64,000 bases of DNA, taken from assembly GCF_011927665.1 (NCBI RefSeq), contig NZ_JAATJA010000001.1, forward strand, positions 353,019-417,018. The letters are read 5' to 3'. The notes under the pieces were generated by a model that saw nothing but the letters and a program-made list of their open reading frames with translations, was not told the DNA's origin and did not search any database. Positions within the stretch are counted from its first letter, which is position 1; the number at the start of each line of letters is the position of its first letter. The position numbers and the translations under genes were made by a program. Shown in pieces: positions 1-7,795 of the stretch. The stretch is from Desulfobaculum xiamenense. GTDB lineage: Bacteria > Desulfobacterota > Desulfovibrionia > Desulfovibrionales > Desulfovibrionaceae.

Positions 1-168
1 CGCGCCCACTACGCCATGTTCCGCGAGGGAGCCTACGGCACGTGGGAGCAGCAGCTCGACATGCAATACCACGGCACATGGCAGGCCCATATGGAGGCGG
101 TCAAGGCCGCGTGGCCGAAGCCGGAGAACGTGCCCGAGCAGAACACGCTGGCCGAGGCGGGGGCGTAG
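1..168 (+). CDS. C-terminal end of a phage tail-associated protein (partial)
   Basis: The reading frame is open from the window edge and ends at TAG 166-168, giving 55 residues. It contains a segment LDMQYHGTWQAHMEAVKAAWPK-like in character (residues about 19-40), which resembles the C-terminal tails of prophage tail-fibre or tail-assembly proteins that carry a 'QLDMLY...W...I.AVKAANPKP' pattern. The 5' part lies outside the window. A strong rho-independent terminator follows about 70 bp downstream, as expected for the last gene of a phage structural operon. The family assignment rests on remembered pattern only. Confidence 0.5.
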   Translation, partial: RAHYAMFREGAYGTWEQQLDMQYHGTWQAHMEAVKAAWPKPENVPEQNTLAEAGA

Positions 169-237
169 CGGCGGGGCTTCCGGAATCGAGTCACAAATCG
201 AGTCACGAATTCTTGCCGAGTCGTAACCCAACGAAAA

Positions 238-272
238 ACGGGCCTTCAGATTTTCATCTAAAGGCCCGTTCT
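238..272 (+). terminator. rho-independent terminator after phage gene
   Basis: Perfect stem ACGGGCCTT (238-246) / AAGGCCCGT (261-269) with a 14-nt loop, followed by TCTT. It closes the rightward transcript of the phage tail gene that ends at 168. Confidence 0.75.
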
Positions 273-313
273 TATTGGCGAATGGCGATGGATGGTCTGA
301 GCTTTGACGTTGA

Positions 314-391
314 CAGACTGGAATCATTGTCAGTTTTTGGGTGTTTGATAATTATTCTTCGGTAAGTTGTCGGCAGGCTGGAATCAATTGT
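314..391. repeat. imperfect direct repeat CAG(A/G)CTGGAATCA(A)TTGT
   Basis: Two near-identical 17-18 bp copies at 314-330 and 374-391 lie in the gap between the phage tail gene and the dGTPase gene. They may mark a junction of the left-hand element or be a protein-binding site. Nothing else is recognisable in the interval 273-432. Confidence 0.35.
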
Positions 392-432
392 ATATGGTTA
401 GTTGGACAGGTATTTGCGGGGGGATTGAAAGC

Positions 433-1782
433 TTAATTCTGTGCAGTTCCAGAAAATTGCTTAGATATGAATGTGGCATATGAGTCTGTCATGCCCGTAA
501 TAAAATCGATGACTCTTAGGTAAGAGTTGTAAATTTTGTCTTGATCCGTGGGGGCATTAACGCCCATGAGGGAAAGAGCCTGCGATTGTCTGTAGGTAAG
601 AGTCTTGTTGAAGACTTGATTGTAGCACGCAGGAATGAAGACATCAAGGAGCCGTTTATACAGAGTATAAGATCCAATTTCGAGGGCTGTCTTTTGGGGG
701 TTTTTAATTATTTTTGTATAAAAAATATCCTTGGCATCTGACATGTATTTCTTCGTATCATCATCTGCGTATTTGGTGATTGGCCCTTTGTGGGTGTTGG
801 AAATTATGGACTCGTACTGCTCTTTGAAGGCCTCAATGGTTGAGTCCATAAGGGCTCCAATCGTTAGCGTTCTGACCATGCTGGTCCGTCGCCTGTCAGA
901 GTCCATAGATGATAATTTCCCTTTGTCGATGTTGTTTTTGCCACATAATGGTTCTGTAATTTTGATGATGTCGTCTAAATTGATAATGTTAAGTTCTCTT
1001 GCGTCTTCCATGTCAATAATTCTGTAACATATGTCATCAGCTGCTTCGCTCAGGTATGAAAGGGGATGGCGAAAAGTATCGTTGCCTGATATGAGGTTGA
1101 GGCTGGAAAATATATTGTTGAATATATCTTGCTCGGCTTGGTAGTAGTTGAATTTCGTAGAATTTCTGCCCGCTGCTTGGTGCGATGAGTTGGGATACTT
1201 AACCATTGTCGCAATCGTCGGATATGTTAGTCTCAACCCTCCAGAATCTTTATTGTTTTCGATAGAGTTTATAACTCGAAATCCTTGTGCGTTTCCGTCT
1301 ATCGCCTGAAAATCTGTTCGTTGGGCGGCAGTGAGTGGCTCGATATATAGATAGTTTATCGGGTCTTTGAACCAATCTTGGATCGCGGATTCGCCTGCGT
1401 GTCCAAACGGAGGGTTGCCGATATCATGTGCTAGACATGCAGCTTGTACAATTTCACCGATGTTTTCCGGTTGAAAAGGATTTGGAAGCGCTTGAATGCC
1501 TTTTAAAAAATAACCCACGCGAGTGCCGAGGGTTTTGCCAACACAGCTGACTTCCAAAGAGTGTGTTAGGCGATTATGGATGTGGTCGTTTCGAGTTAGT
1601 GGATGAACTTGCGTTTTCTTTGAAAGTCGTCTGAAAGAACTCGAGAAAATGATTCGGTCGTAGTCTATAATGAAAGGGTTGCGTTGCGGGTTAAATTCAA
1701 AAACACTGTTTTCTTTACGAGAAAAACGGTGTGGATGTAATAACTTTTCCCATATTGCTTGCTGTTCAGTGGGTGAAAGCAT
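433..1782 (-). CDS. dgt: dGTP triphosphohydrolase-like HD-domain protein
   Basis: The 449-residue protein belongs to the deoxyguanosinetriphosphate triphosphohydrolase family, which hydrolyses dGTP to deoxyguanosine and triphosphate. The HD metal site is visible: HSLEVS (residues about 74-79), AHDIGNPPFGH (about 117-127, containing the HD pair) and a later DDICYRIIDMED helix (about 248-259) typical of the family. Length fits (E. coli Dgt is 505). The ATG at 1780-1782 has no clear Shine-Dalgarno. The gene is much AT-richer than the core genes to the right and sits between phage remnants, so it was probably acquired. Known dGTPases can act as anti-phage proteins by draining the dGTP pool; a defence role here is inferred from context. 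Confidence 0.85.
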   Translation of the reverse strand: MLSPTEQQAIWEKLLHPHRFSRKENSVFEFNPQRNPFIIDYDRIIFSSSFRRLSKKTQVHPLTRNDHIHNRLTHSLEVSCVGKTLGTRVGYFLKGIQALPNPFQPENIGEIVQAACLAHDIGNPPFGHAGESAIQDWFKDPINYLYIEPLTAAQRTDFQAIDGNAQGFRVINSIENNKDSGGLRLTYPTIATMVKYPNSSHQAAGRNSTKFNYYQAEQDIFNNIFSSLNLISGNDTFRHPLSYLSEAADDICYRIIDMEDARELNIINLDDIIKITEPLCGKNNIDKGKLSSMDSDRRRTSMVRTLTIGALMDSTIEAFKEQYESIISNTHKGPITKYADDDTKKYMSDAKDIFYTKIIKNPQKTALEIGSYTLYKRLLDVFIPACYNQVFNKTLTYRQSQALSLMGVNAPTDQDKIYNSYLRVIDFITGMTDSYATFISKQFSGTAQN

Positions 1783-2156
1783 GGTGTTTGTGTATAGTTT
1801 TGTTGCAGAGTGTTGTTAAGCAAAATTATTGACTAGGTTTCTTGTGCGTTGTTGTTAAAGCATTTCCGAAAGTGATGAGACAGATTGTCGCATGATTATA
1901 TGTCATAATTTTTCAGTTGGTGGAGAGGTCTTGTTGCTGTTTTTCTGACCTTAAGTTGTATATTATTGTTAAATGTTGTGATGTTGTCAATGGTGTCGCT
2001 GCGGTTTTTGCTTTGTTTAGCTGTGTTCTCCTTTGATGGCGTATGAGATGCTCGTAAATTATGCCTATGGGATGACGTCGTTTGTTTCTATGTCCTCAGT
2101 GTGAACGTTTTGCGTTGCTGTAGACTAACTAAGTGTCCAAGTCGCGCTGAGAGCTT
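1783..2156. other. AT-rich, T/G-rich gap; possible dgt promoter
   Basis: No gene was found in this stretch. On the minus strand a TATAAT hexamer (1895-1900) lies about 110 bp before the dgt start and could be its -10 element, but no good -35 is seen at the right spacing. The surrounding 15 bp form a partial palindrome (ATGA...TCAT). Confidence 0.3.
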
Positions 2157-2190
2157 ATGCGGTTTCGTAAAAATTCATCAGGTGCCGTGT

Positions 2191-2682
2191 TTAATTGGGT
2201 TGAGCGCCAGATAGACATCGTGAGGAGAACGACCATGGGCCGACCGCAGACGCAACTGGACAAGATGGACTGGCGGGCAATGACCGGCGAGGAAGTGGCG
2301 GAACTGCTGTTTCGGGCGAAGCGACGGCATGGTCTTTAAGCCAGCCATTCGGGGCATAGCTCCCTGCCATGCGTAACTCATCGTCCGCAGACAGAACGCT
2401 ATGTTCGAGCATCAAGACAAGGCGGTCCATCTCCATCTTGCTCAAGGTCTGGATAGGCTTTGCGTCGCGTTGGCGGCGTATTTCGGCAAACTCCTGATCC
2501 AGCTTCACGGCGGCGCCCCTGACCAGTTCGAGGGCTTTCTTGTGATCACTGGTCCGCAGGCTATAGGTGATCTCCTGCTTCCGGTAGTGCTCCTGCAAAT
2601 CGACGGGAACCTTGGCCCGGAAGTAGTAGCTGTTCGACCCCTTGCGGCGGTGAAGGTGGGTGTGTTTCGGCATGTCTTTCAT
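2191..2682 (-). pseudogene. truncated phage integrase (N-terminal part only)
   Basis: The first about 115 codons read as the N-terminal region of a DUF6538-type tyrosine integrase: 'YYFRAKVPVDLQ', 'SLRTSDHKKALELVR' and 'FAEIRRQR'. The same layout is present in the intact integrase at 20151-22025 ('YFRIRIPADLQ', 'SLGTSHLKEA', 'FSEIRR'). After about codon 113 the similarity stops and the frame runs into unrelated sequence, so the core-binding and catalytic domains (R, HxxR, Y) are missing. The probable start is the ATG at 2671-2673, behind GGGAG. Its 5' end is about 95 bp from an att core, in the same geometry as the intact integrase beside the tRNA. It is read as the remnant integrase of an older element at the same site. 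Confidence 0.75.
2235..2339 (+). CDS. small hypothetical protein, 34 aa
   Basis: A short frame preceded by GAGGAG and a 7-nt spacer to ATG, which is a good ribosome site. It reads on the opposite strand across the broken 3' end of the integrase remnant and ends at TAA 2337-2339, near the deletion junction. It may be the first codons of a gene cut off by that junction. No family is recognised. Confidence 0.25.
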   Translation: MGRPQTQLDKMDWRAMTGEEVAELLFRAKRRHGL

Positions 2683-2744
2683 AGCTCCCAGTGTAGCACC
2701 TTGGTGTAACAGTTGGGAAGCCGAAAGCCCTTGAAAACAAAGAA

Positions 2745-2764
2745 CCCCCTGACGAATCAGGGGG
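2745..2764 (-). terminator. hairpin terminator downstream of inner att site
   Basis: Perfect 8-bp stem CCCCCTGA/TCAGGGGG with CGAA loop. On the minus strand it is followed by a T-rich run (TTCTTTGTTTTC). It lies just beyond the inner att core in the direction of tRNA transcription, so when this copy was joined to the tRNA gene it would have terminated the tRNA transcript. Confidence 0.6.
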
Positions 2765-2776
2765 GTATGATCTCAA

Positions 2777-2795
2777 TGGCGGAGAGGGTGGGATT
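2777..2795. repeat. attachment-site core, left copy (19 bp)
   Basis: TGGCGGAGAGGGTGGGATT is identical to 22098-22116, the 3' end of tRNA-Ser(CGA) including CCA, discriminator, acceptor strand and part of the T arm. The match stops at both ends. An exact 19-bp match of a tRNA 3' end, with an integrase gene next to the other copy, is the usual signature of an element integrated at a tRNA gene. Confidence 0.88.
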
Positions 2796-3074
2796 TCACT
2801 GGTGGGAATCCCAAAATCTCCAACATGCTGAAAATACAGGGTTATATCCTGTTTTCAGTGAAAGAGTGTGTACCATGCCTTTGTAGCTAATGAATCACGC
2901 TTGGTCAAGATTTTGCATAGTTGAAATTGATTCCACTGCGTTAGGCATAATTAGCTCATGTCTTCCTTGCCGGAATTCGAACCGAAATCCCAATCGCATG
3001 TCGAAGATGGAAATTGCAAAGAGACGTTGAATTTGTCCTGTTGCAGGTGGTTGGAAGATGTCTGGATTTATCCA
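2796..3074. other. non-coding left end of the island with a hairpin
   Basis: No gene is seen. Positions 2828-2858 form an imperfect inverted repeat (CTGAAAA..CAGG / CCTG..TTTTCAG, with a 2-nt bulge and an AT-rich loop). It could be an integrase arm site or a terminator-like hairpin; it lacks a U run. Confidence 0.35.
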
Positions 3075-3512
3075 TTAGAGGGCTTCTTGTCTGTGATAGT
3101 CGTCCATGAGGAACTGGAGTGACTGACCAGCCGCCTCACTTGAAGCCAAAGCCGTCCCTTGCTTTTCAAGACGTTCCCTTTGAATCCGTTGCACCTCCTG
3201 TGCTGCCGCCTCTTGCTTCTGCATGAGCGCGATGCTTTCAGCGGCTGTCTGTTCAATGTAATCCTTGTTGGCGAGTTCGGCGTTCTTGACCGCTGTCTTG
3301 TTGTAATTGTCTGCCATTTCGCTTTGATATGAATTCATGGCATTCGCCTGTTCACTTTGAGCGACCATGTTGGCGGCTGTAGAAGCGGCGGCAATGGCTA
3401 GGGAGTACATGAACATCTGCGACGCTGTAATCGTAGACGCTGCGGCAGTAGTGCCTGCTGTGGTTCCACCTACTGCGGCTGTTCCGGCAGTTACTGAAGC
3501 TGGTTCACACAT
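3075..3512 (-). CDS. T7 gp14-like internal virion protein fragment
   Basis: The 145-residue protein starts MCEPASVTAG, followed by an Ala/Thr/Gly-rich and then hydrophobic segment (residues about 30-50). After that comes a long amphipathic helix rich in Glu/Gln/Lys ('QEVQRIQRERLEKQGTALAS', about 104-123) and 'AAGQSLQFLMDDYHRQEAL' at the end. This is the layout of podovirus internal core proteins of the T7 gp14 type, which are ejected into the cell envelope at infection. The start follows GGAGA with a 6-nt gap. It stops where family members usually continue for some tens of residues, so it may be a truncated relic. It is the only structural phage gene inside the island. Confidence 0.55.
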   Translation of the reverse strand: MCEPASVTAGTAAVGGTTAGTTAAASTITASQMFMYSLAIAAASTAANMVAQSEQANAMNSYQSEMADNYNKTAVKNAELANKDYIEQTAAESIALMQKQEAAAQEVQRIQRERLEKQGTALASSEAAGQSLQFLMDDYHRQEAL

Positions 3513-3613
3513 AGACCTGTCTCCTATTCAATCTTGATACACTGTTAAAAGGTTGCTATAATGTAGGTAGCTGTGAAGACGTGCACAAAAATTCAAAACT
3601 ACTACGTTTTGTC

Positions 3614-3642
3614 TTGACAAATTTCTTCATTTTTGATATCTG
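3614..3642 (+). promoter_or_regulatory. possible sigma-70 promoter
   Basis: TTGACA (3614-3619), exactly 17 bp, then TATCTG (3637-3642). It would read rightward into the non-coding tract, away from the gp14-like gene. No downstream gene on that strand explains it. Confidence 0.35.
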
Positions 3643-4124
3643 ACCACTCCCCTATATGTACTATAGCTGTCTTAGGATTAACTTAAGTCTTCACTCTTTC
3701 TTCTTCTTCCTATCCTACTACTTCCATCAATCCTGTCTGCACACTTAGGTTGCTTCTTAAGTTATACTTAAGATGCCTTACTTGTTGGAGTGGGTAGGTC
3801 CATTGGGTAGGTTGAAACCTAGGTTACACTGTCGTCACTTCAGTTCACGTTATGTTCACTGCTGTATGACTTAGGTATCTTCTTTCCTCTTCTTCTTTGT
3901 CTGCCTACTTCCCCTTGCACCTTAGCTGTCACTATAGTTGATCTTAAGTTCAGCTCTTTCCTTCTTGTCGTTGTCACAAGCCGTCACAATATGAAAAGCC
4001 GAAGAACACTGCTTTGTCGTGCAAGTGTTCTCCGGCCTTACCAAGAAAGAAAGTGTAGGAGAGAGGTCGTCTATTTGTCGCAGGGATGTGAAGAATTGAG
4101 GGGTGCAGCTAGACCGCTTTCCCC

Positions 4125-4141
4125 TTGTTAGTGCAACCTAA
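4125..4141. repeat. 17-bp repeat TTGTTAGTGCAACCTAA, copy 1
   Basis: Identical to 9202-9218. The core GTTAGTGCAAC is partly palindromic. This copy lies just past the 3' end of the serine recombinase gene; the other lies 36 bp upstream of the BRO-type antirepressor gene. An operator for an element-encoded repressor is a reasonable guess. Confidence 0.45.
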
Positions 4142-4164
4142 TTAAAGTTATATATTTCGGTATG

Positions 4165-4728
4165 TTAATTGGGTTCAGCGATGACGCGGTATAAGGTCTG
4201 CCTGCTTATGCCATATTCAGCCGCTAACGCCTTTTTTTCTTCGCCCATGACTGTTGCCCTATGTCGAAGCTCTTCGGCCTGTTCTGGCGTCAATTTGGCC
4301 CTTCTGCCACAGTGTTTTTCCTTGGCTTGTGCCTTGGCAATACCTTCCCTTTGCCGCTCCTTGATGATGGAGCGTTCAAACTGGGCGACGGCTCCGATAA
4401 TTTGAAGCTGGAGCGTTTGGAATGGGTTGTCTTCGCCTGTGAAGGTTAACCCCTCTTTGTGGAACTGAACGGCGACGCCCTTGCCTATGAACTTCTTTAG
4501 GAGCGAGAGCAGGTCGTCAAGGTTACGGGCAAGGCGATCTATTGAATGAACGTGGAGCGTATCGCCCTTGCGGACAAACCTCATGCACTCTTCCAGCTTA
4601 GGCCGCTTAGACGTTGCGGCACTCGCCTTCTCTTCAAATACTTCCACCAAGTTGCAATCAAGGTCAGCAAGCTGGCGGTCAGTGTTCTGGTCGATTGAGC
4701 TAACACGGATGTATCCAACATGAGCCAT
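4165..4728 (-). CDS. serine recombinase / resolvase-invertase family
   Basis: The 187-residue protein has the catalytic resolvase domain. It begins MAHVGYIRVSSIDQNTDRQL, with the nucleophile Ser in 'YIRVSS'. It continues with 'VHSIDRLARNLDDLL' (the conserved D-R-x-A-R helix) and 'QLQIIGAVAQFERSIIKERQREGI'. A C-terminal helix-turn-helix follows: 'LTPEQAEELRHRATVMGEEKKALAAEYGISRQTLYRVI'. The start at 4726-4728 is preferred over an upstream ATG because AAGGAGG lies 10 nt in front of it. Such enzymes invert or resolve DNA segments in phages and transposons; no matching inverted sites were identified nearby. Confidence 0.9.
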   Translation of the reverse strand: MAHVGYIRVSSIDQNTDRQLADLDCNLVEVFEEKASAATSKRPKLEECMRFVRKGDTLHVHSIDRLARNLDDLLSLLKKFIGKGVAVQFHKEGLTFTGEDNPFQTLQLQIIGAVAQFERSIIKERQREGIAKAQAKEKHCGRRAKLTPEQAEELRHRATVMGEEKKALAAEYGISRQTLYRVIAEPN

Positions 4729-4956
4729 ATTCCTGTTTCCTCCTTCTGTGCCCATCGTGTAACAGAAGGATTAGACATTTCGAGAAGGCGTGTCAAGAAA
4801 TATGATTGCGAGGTTTTGAGACACGGAACAAAGCGGCTTTTCAGGCAATGGCATGTGTGTTCCACAAGGTATACCTTTTGAGAAGAAAAACGGAAGCTGC
4901 GTTGCCATTTCCACTACGCAGGTTGAGAGCACTTCCTCTTCTTTGTTTTCTGTAGA

Positions 4957-5391
4957 CTAACCGGAGCCGGAAAGCTGCGTGGTCATTTCGCCCACACAGG
5001 TCGAATGCACCTGCCAACTGTCAAGACGCATCGTCACCATTTCGGTTACGGCGGTCTTCTGATCGCCTCCCGCCGAAGGTGTCACGATTTCCGTGACGAC
5101 TTGAGAGTGGACCGGATCGTTCCTGATCTTGATGAACAGCCAACCATTGGCGAACTCAACGGGGAGCATGGAAATTTTGTAGTTCTTGCCATCACGGGCA
5201 ACCGTGGTGATTTCCACCGCAGTTGACGGAAGCACCGGATCAGCCTTGATCTTCACATACTGAGACTTCCATCCGATACCAAGCGCATCACACACATGGA
5301 GCGGCGAGAAGTACGCCTTGCAGTCTTCAGCGGTTGAAACGCCTCGCCCATTCAGCGCACACCAAAGGGCATGGGGGGGGTCGCTTTTCAT
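4957..5391 (-). CDS. antirepressor-like protein (P22_AR_N type) with repeated tail
   Basis: The 144-residue protein carries the phage antirepressor N-terminal pattern 'KAYFSPLHVCDALGIGWKSQYVKIKADPVL' (about residues 24-53), then 'MLPVEFANGWLFIKI' (about 75-89). This is the same module as in the gene at 7796-8410. Instead of the usual C-terminal DNA-binding half, it ends in tandem degenerate units of the form V-x-E-(I/M)-x-T: 'VVTEIVT', 'AVTEMVT' and 'CVGEMTT'. A further decayed unit ('CVVEMAT') is readable just past the stop codon. The start is uncertain because the upstream sequence is homopolymer-rich (G7-8 and C10 runs) and frames may have shifted. Function is probably lost or changed. Confidence 0.6.
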   Translation of the reverse strand: MKSDPPHALWCALNGRGVSTAEDCKAYFSPLHVCDALGIGWKSQYVKIKADPVLPSTAVEITTVARDGKNYKISMLPVEFANGWLFIKIRNDPVHSQVVTEIVTPSAGGDQKTAVTEMVTMRLDSWQVHSTCVGEMTTQLSGSG

Positions 5392-5471
5392 AACGTTGTA
5401 AACCCGCGCAGATTTTTGTGAATAAATTCCTTCTGCCTTTCAGTCTGAATGCTTTCCCTCCCCCCCCCCTC

Positions 5472-5510
5472 TTGACCTCTCCCGCTTCAACAAATATTGT
5501 TCCAATATTT
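5472..5510 (+). promoter_or_regulatory. promoter of the RloC gene overlapped by an 8-bp dyad operator
   Basis: TTGACC (5472-5477), a 17-bp spacer and TATTGT (5495-5500) make a fair sigma-70 promoter. A perfect inverted repeat AAATATTG-TTC-CAATATTT (5492-5510) lies over the -10 and the predicted start point. A repressor bound there would block RNA polymerase, which suits a toxic nuclease gene. Confidence 0.6.
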
Positions 5511-5559
5511 ATTTTCATATTCTGATATTGAAAACCGTTATTACATCTGGAGAACTATT

Positions 5560-7752
5560 GTGCTTACCTCAATCAAGCTCAAAAATACGGCCAGCTACAA
5601 AGGCGAACAGACTCTAGAGCCATTAAAGGAATTGAACTTTATTTACGGAGAAAACGGCTGTGGGAAGAGCACCATCGCCAAATTCCTTAATTGCAAAATG
5701 AATTGCGCCGAAAGTAGCGAACGGTTTTCAGACTGCTCGTTTGAAACAGGGTGGAAAGAAAATGAGCAGCGAAAGCTATTCGTGTATGATGCTGATTTTG
5801 TGAGAAGAACGATAAGCCAATCCTCTCTTGAAGGGGTGTTTGTCATGGGCGAAGATGCCCCTGAATTAGAAGCAGAACTTAAGCGACACGAAGCTGAAAT
5901 AGCGAGAAAAAAAGAACTAATACAAAAACATGACAACACGCTAGAACGTCTCAAAAGTGATATTGAAAAAGCCAAAACAGAACTAGCAGAGCAATGTTGG
6001 CAGGTAGGTAAAAAACACTCCGATACTTTTGATCCAGCATATACTGGTTTCAAAAAATCACGCGCAAAATTTAGAGACAAGTGTATAGAATCGCACAAAA
6101 AAGGAATGCCGGCAAAATCTTTGGAAGAGATTGAACAATCAGCCTCTCTTTACTTCAACCCCGAAGGAAAACCAGAGAAGCTGATCCTTCCACCTCAATT
6201 TGCTTGGGCAGATTTAACAGGCTTAGAACCTTCTCATCTTTTGGGGGAATCAATTAAAGGGAAAGAAGAGACGACTGTTGCTGAGTTAATCGAGAAGTTA
6301 GGGAATAATGATTGGGTTGACCAAGGAAGAGCATTCTTTGACGGCAAGAAGTGTCCGTTTTGTCAACAGGACGCGCCTGTAGATTTTAAGATGAACTTGG
6401 AACACTACTTCGATGCTACGTATCAAGACAAAAAAGATTCGCTTGCTGAATACATTGCCAAGTACAACACTCAAGCTGAGCAACTAGTAGAGCGTATAAA
6501 TGAGTATAAAACATACAGCAGTAAATGTTTACGGTATGAAAACGTAAAAAATTACCTCGATGCTCTCGAAGCTGTATTAAAAAAGAACAAGTTGGAATTG
6601 TCTAGAAAACAAAAAGAGCTGAGTGAACGCGTAGAAATTGACTCAATTGATGATCTCCTAAAGAAGATAGAAGGTGTCATATCTGAATCGCGACAATCCG
6701 TTATTGACTATAACAAAAAAATTGAAGAATTCGATAGAGGAAAAATAGAACTCACGAATGACATTTGGACATTCTTGGGCGATGAAATATCCCCTCAGTA
6801 CCAAGCCTACAAGAAAAGCATAGACGGGTCTAATAGTGGCATCGACAACATTAATAAACAACGGGCCACATTACATGGAGAACTTCGAGAACATCGGGCA
6901 AAAGTTGCAGAAATAGGGGCAAGTCTTAAAAACGCTGCAAAACCTGTAGACGACATCAACAAGGTATTGTGTTCTTTTGGCTTTACAAACTTTTCCCTTA
7001 AAAAAGAAGATGACCAAGCGCACTACTCAATAATTCGTGAAGACGGGCAAAAAGCAAATGAGACACTAAGTGAAGGGGAAAAAACGTTCATCGCCTTTTT
7101 GTACTTTTACCAGAAGGTAAAAGGAATTTCGGAAAGCCAAAGCACGGTTGAAGACAAAATAGTTATCTTTGACGACCCTGTTTCTAGTCTCGATAGTAAG
7201 GTACTTTATGTGGTTAGCACTCTCATAAAAAGCCTTGCTAAAGAACGAAAAGAATACAAAATCCATCAATTATTTATTTTAACTCACAACGTTTATTTTT
7301 TTAAGGAAGTTACTAATCAACAAGATGCAGAGACAGCGCGCTCTCTGTTCTGGATTATTCGAAAAATTGGTGGTTGTTCACAGCTCGAACGGCATGAAAA
7401 AAATCCAGTTCGCACAAGTTATCAAATGTTGTGGGAAGAGGTTATTCAAGCAAAAGATAATCCTACAATGGATGTACGAAATACCCTTCGCAGGATTATC
7501 GAAAATTATTTCGAACTGTTTGGGAATATCAAAAAATGGAAACTTGCAGAAAAATTTGACGGTGATGATAAAGTGATATGTCATTCTTTGTTGCAGTGGA
7601 CAAACGACGGTTCACACTGTGTCTTTGACGACCTTTTCGTTACGCCAAGTGTTGAAGTTCGCGACAACTATTTAAGGGTATTTAGAGAAATATTTATCAA
7701 AAATGAGCACGGGGAGCATTATCGAATGATGATGCATGAAGATAAACAATAA
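5560..7752 (+). CDS. rloC: RloC-type anticodon nuclease (AAA_13 ATPase with zinc hook)
   Basis: The 730-residue protein has an ABC/SMC-like ATPase: Walker A GENGCGKST (about 31-39), ABC signature LSEGEKTF, Walker B IVIFDDPVSSLD and a final ILTHN switch. Long coiled coils interrupt the ATPase, with a CPFC zinc-hook motif at about 265-268. The C-terminal part shows the Arg-x3-Glu and later His set of PrrC/RloC nucleases: R644 and E648 in 'LRRIIENYF', H686 in 'NDGSHC'. These enzymes cut tRNA in the anticodon loop upon phage or DNA-damage signals and are classically found beside type I restriction genes, as here. The GTG start is chosen because GGAG lies 7 nt upstream and the domain begins at once; the longer frame from 5497 would start inside the operator. 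AT-rich against the hsdR/hsdM genes. Confidence 0.82.
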   Translation: MLTSIKLKNTASYKGEQTLEPLKELNFIYGENGCGKSTIAKFLNCKMNCAESSERFSDCSFETGWKENEQRKLFVYDADFVRRTISQSSLEGVFVMGEDAPELEAELKRHEAEIARKKELIQKHDNTLERLKSDIEKAKTELAEQCWQVGKKHSDTFDPAYTGFKKSRAKFRDKCIESHKKGMPAKSLEEIEQSASLYFNPEGKPEKLILPPQFAWADLTGLEPSHLLGESIKGKEETTVAELIEKLGNNDWVDQGRAFFDGKKCPFCQQDAPVDFKMNLEHYFDATYQDKKDSLAEYIAKYNTQAEQLVERINEYKTYSSKCLRYENVKNYLDALEAVLKKNKLELSRKQKELSERVEIDSIDDLLKKIEGVISESRQSVIDYNKKIEEFDRGKIELTNDIWTFLGDEISPQYQAYKKSIDGSNSGIDNINKQRATLHGELREHRAKVAEIGASLKNAAKPVDDINKVLCSFGFTNFSLKKEDDQAHYSIIREDGQKANETLSEGEKTFIAFLYFYQKVKGISESQSTVEDKIVIFDDPVSSLDSKVLYVVSTLIKSLAKERKEYKIHQLFILTHNVYFFKEVTNQQDAETARSLFWIIRKIGGCSQLERHEKNPVRTSYQMLWEEVIQAKDNPTMDVRNTLRRIIENYFELFGNIKKWKLAEKFDGDDKVICHSLLQWTNDGSHCVFDDLFVTPSVEVRDNYLRVFREIFIKNEHGEHYRMMMHEDKQ

Positions 7753-7795
7753 GAAGCTGACATTGAGGCCGCCTAAAGCACCAACCTAAAACGCA

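Larger units (their letters stand above)
3513..4164. other. 650-bp non-coding tract, pyrimidine-rich, with CTTAAGT and CTATAG repeats
   Basis: There is no open frame of note on either strand. The composition is unusual: runs of CTT/TCT, at least four TTAAG or CTTAGG motifs (about 3675-3945), and two ACTATAG motifs (about 3659-3665 and 3931-3937), each next to AGCTGTC. Three blocks share an imperfect pattern TTA(A/G)GT + pyrimidine tract + TCTTTC + CTTCTTC. The two ACTATAG motifs match the core of T7-family RNA polymerase promoters, and on the minus strand one has ATATAGGGG about 140 bp upstream of the gp14-like gene. It may be a phage control or terminal region; this is speculative. Confidence 0.35.

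Noticed and set aside
2118-4961. 12-bp match CTGTAGACTAAC at 2118-2129 and 4950-4961
   Set aside because: Matches of this length are expected by chance many times in 64 kb, and the flanks differ.
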